A DNA stretch of 5,417 nucleotides from an uncultured Alphaproteobacteria bacterium (GTDB lineage: Bacteria; Pseudomonadota; Alphaproteobacteria; Rs-D84). The stretch is from positions 1 to 5,417 of the forward strand of contig CALCEG010000140.1 of the NCBI GenBank assembly GCA_937900435.1. The letters run 5' to 3'. The translations under genes were made by a program, and so were the position numbers. Shown here piece after piece: positions 5,215 to 5,417 of the stretch (positions are counted from its first letter, which is position 1; each line of letters starts with the position of its first letter). The notes beneath the pieces are model-generated. The model saw only the letters and a list, made by a program, of their open reading frames with translations. It searched no databases and had not been told where the DNA came from.

Positions 5215-5417
5215 TTATTGTTTTGCTTCAAACCAGCGCTTGGATTCTCCGAGCTGATCGACACCCTCGCGGATGCGCTGACGCTGATCGCCCCAATCGT
5301 ACGTCATGACCCACGGCGTCTGCATAAATCCGAGCAGATGCTTGTCGGAAATGCATTCCGCGCAGTACTTGGTCAGCGCTTCCATGTTTTCGGGTGTGCC
5401 GAGTGTTACCAGCTTTG
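5215..5417 (-). CDS. C-terminal end of an unidentified protein, 5' end missing
   Basis: A minus-strand frame is open from the right edge to TAA at 5217-5215, giving 66 codons plus two bases. It includes 'LVTLGTPENMEALTKYC', 'CISDKHLLGFMQTPWVMTYDW' and, at the end, 'GESKRWFEAKQ'. The even codon use, lack of stops and a hairpin just after the stop support a real gene end. The 'LLGFMQTPW' block followed by a helical tail resembles the C-terminus of some TIM-barrel glycoside-hydrolase-like proteins, but with so little sequence this is only a hint. Base composition is GC-richer than in the left-hand genes. Confidence 0.75.
   Translation of the reverse strand, partial: KLVTLGTPENMEALTKYCAECISDKHLLGFMQTPWVMTYDWGDQRQRIREGVDQLGESKRWFEAKQ

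Noticed and set aside
5118..5309. 63-codon plus frame
   Set aside because: It runs through two terminators and antisense to the right-edge gene.

Overview
The window reads as two unlike parts. The left three quarters (about 1-4320) is AT-rich and holds three genes, all on the minus strand and all coding for exported, Cys/Thr/Gly-rich proteins. The right part (about 4560-5417) has a more balanced to GC-rich base composition, with one small plus-strand gene and the 3' end of a minus-strand gene. The signal-peptide style, the InlB-type (Listeria-Bacteroides, Flg_new-like) repeats, the 'CAAGQYLP' motif and the ATTCCCGC-GCGGGAAT palindromic repeat suggest an uncultured, host- or gut-associated AT-rich proteobacterium, possibly an alphaproteobacterium. 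This is pattern memory, not a database result.

Minus-strand cluster, in transcription order. (1) 4064-3372 encodes a 230-aa secreted protein that is essentially one Cys-containing domain. (2) 3270-1444 encodes a 608-aa secreted protein: InlB-like repeat units, a short Sushi/CCP-like Cys module, then a C-terminal copy of the domain that makes up protein 1. (3) 1405-1 is the 5' part (468 codons) of a larger secreted protein with five InlB-like B-repeats, running off the left edge just as a Cys-rich segment begins. Genes 2 and 3 are 38 nt apart with no terminator visible. Genes 1 and 2 are separated by about 100 nt that contain a perfect 12-bp stem-loop. The best find here is the shared domain: I can align protein 1 with the C-terminus of protein 2 over about 180 residues, including six matched cysteines, and I do not recognise the family.

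The 4065-4611 gap holds a long bulged inverted repeat upstream of gene 1, a candidate minus promoter, a GC-rich palindromic repeat cluster, a plus-strand promoter and a terminator-like hairpin with a T6 run. Next comes a 124-aa basic-tailed protein (4612-4986, good Shine-Dalgarno site) that looks like a small phage or mobile-element protein. Its terminator overlaps its stop codon. About 200 nt of structured non-coding DNA with two convergent terminators follows, then the last 66 codons of an unidentified minus-strand gene.

The change of composition and gene style near 4440-4610 could be the edge of a mobile island or an assembly junction. The sequence alone cannot separate these.
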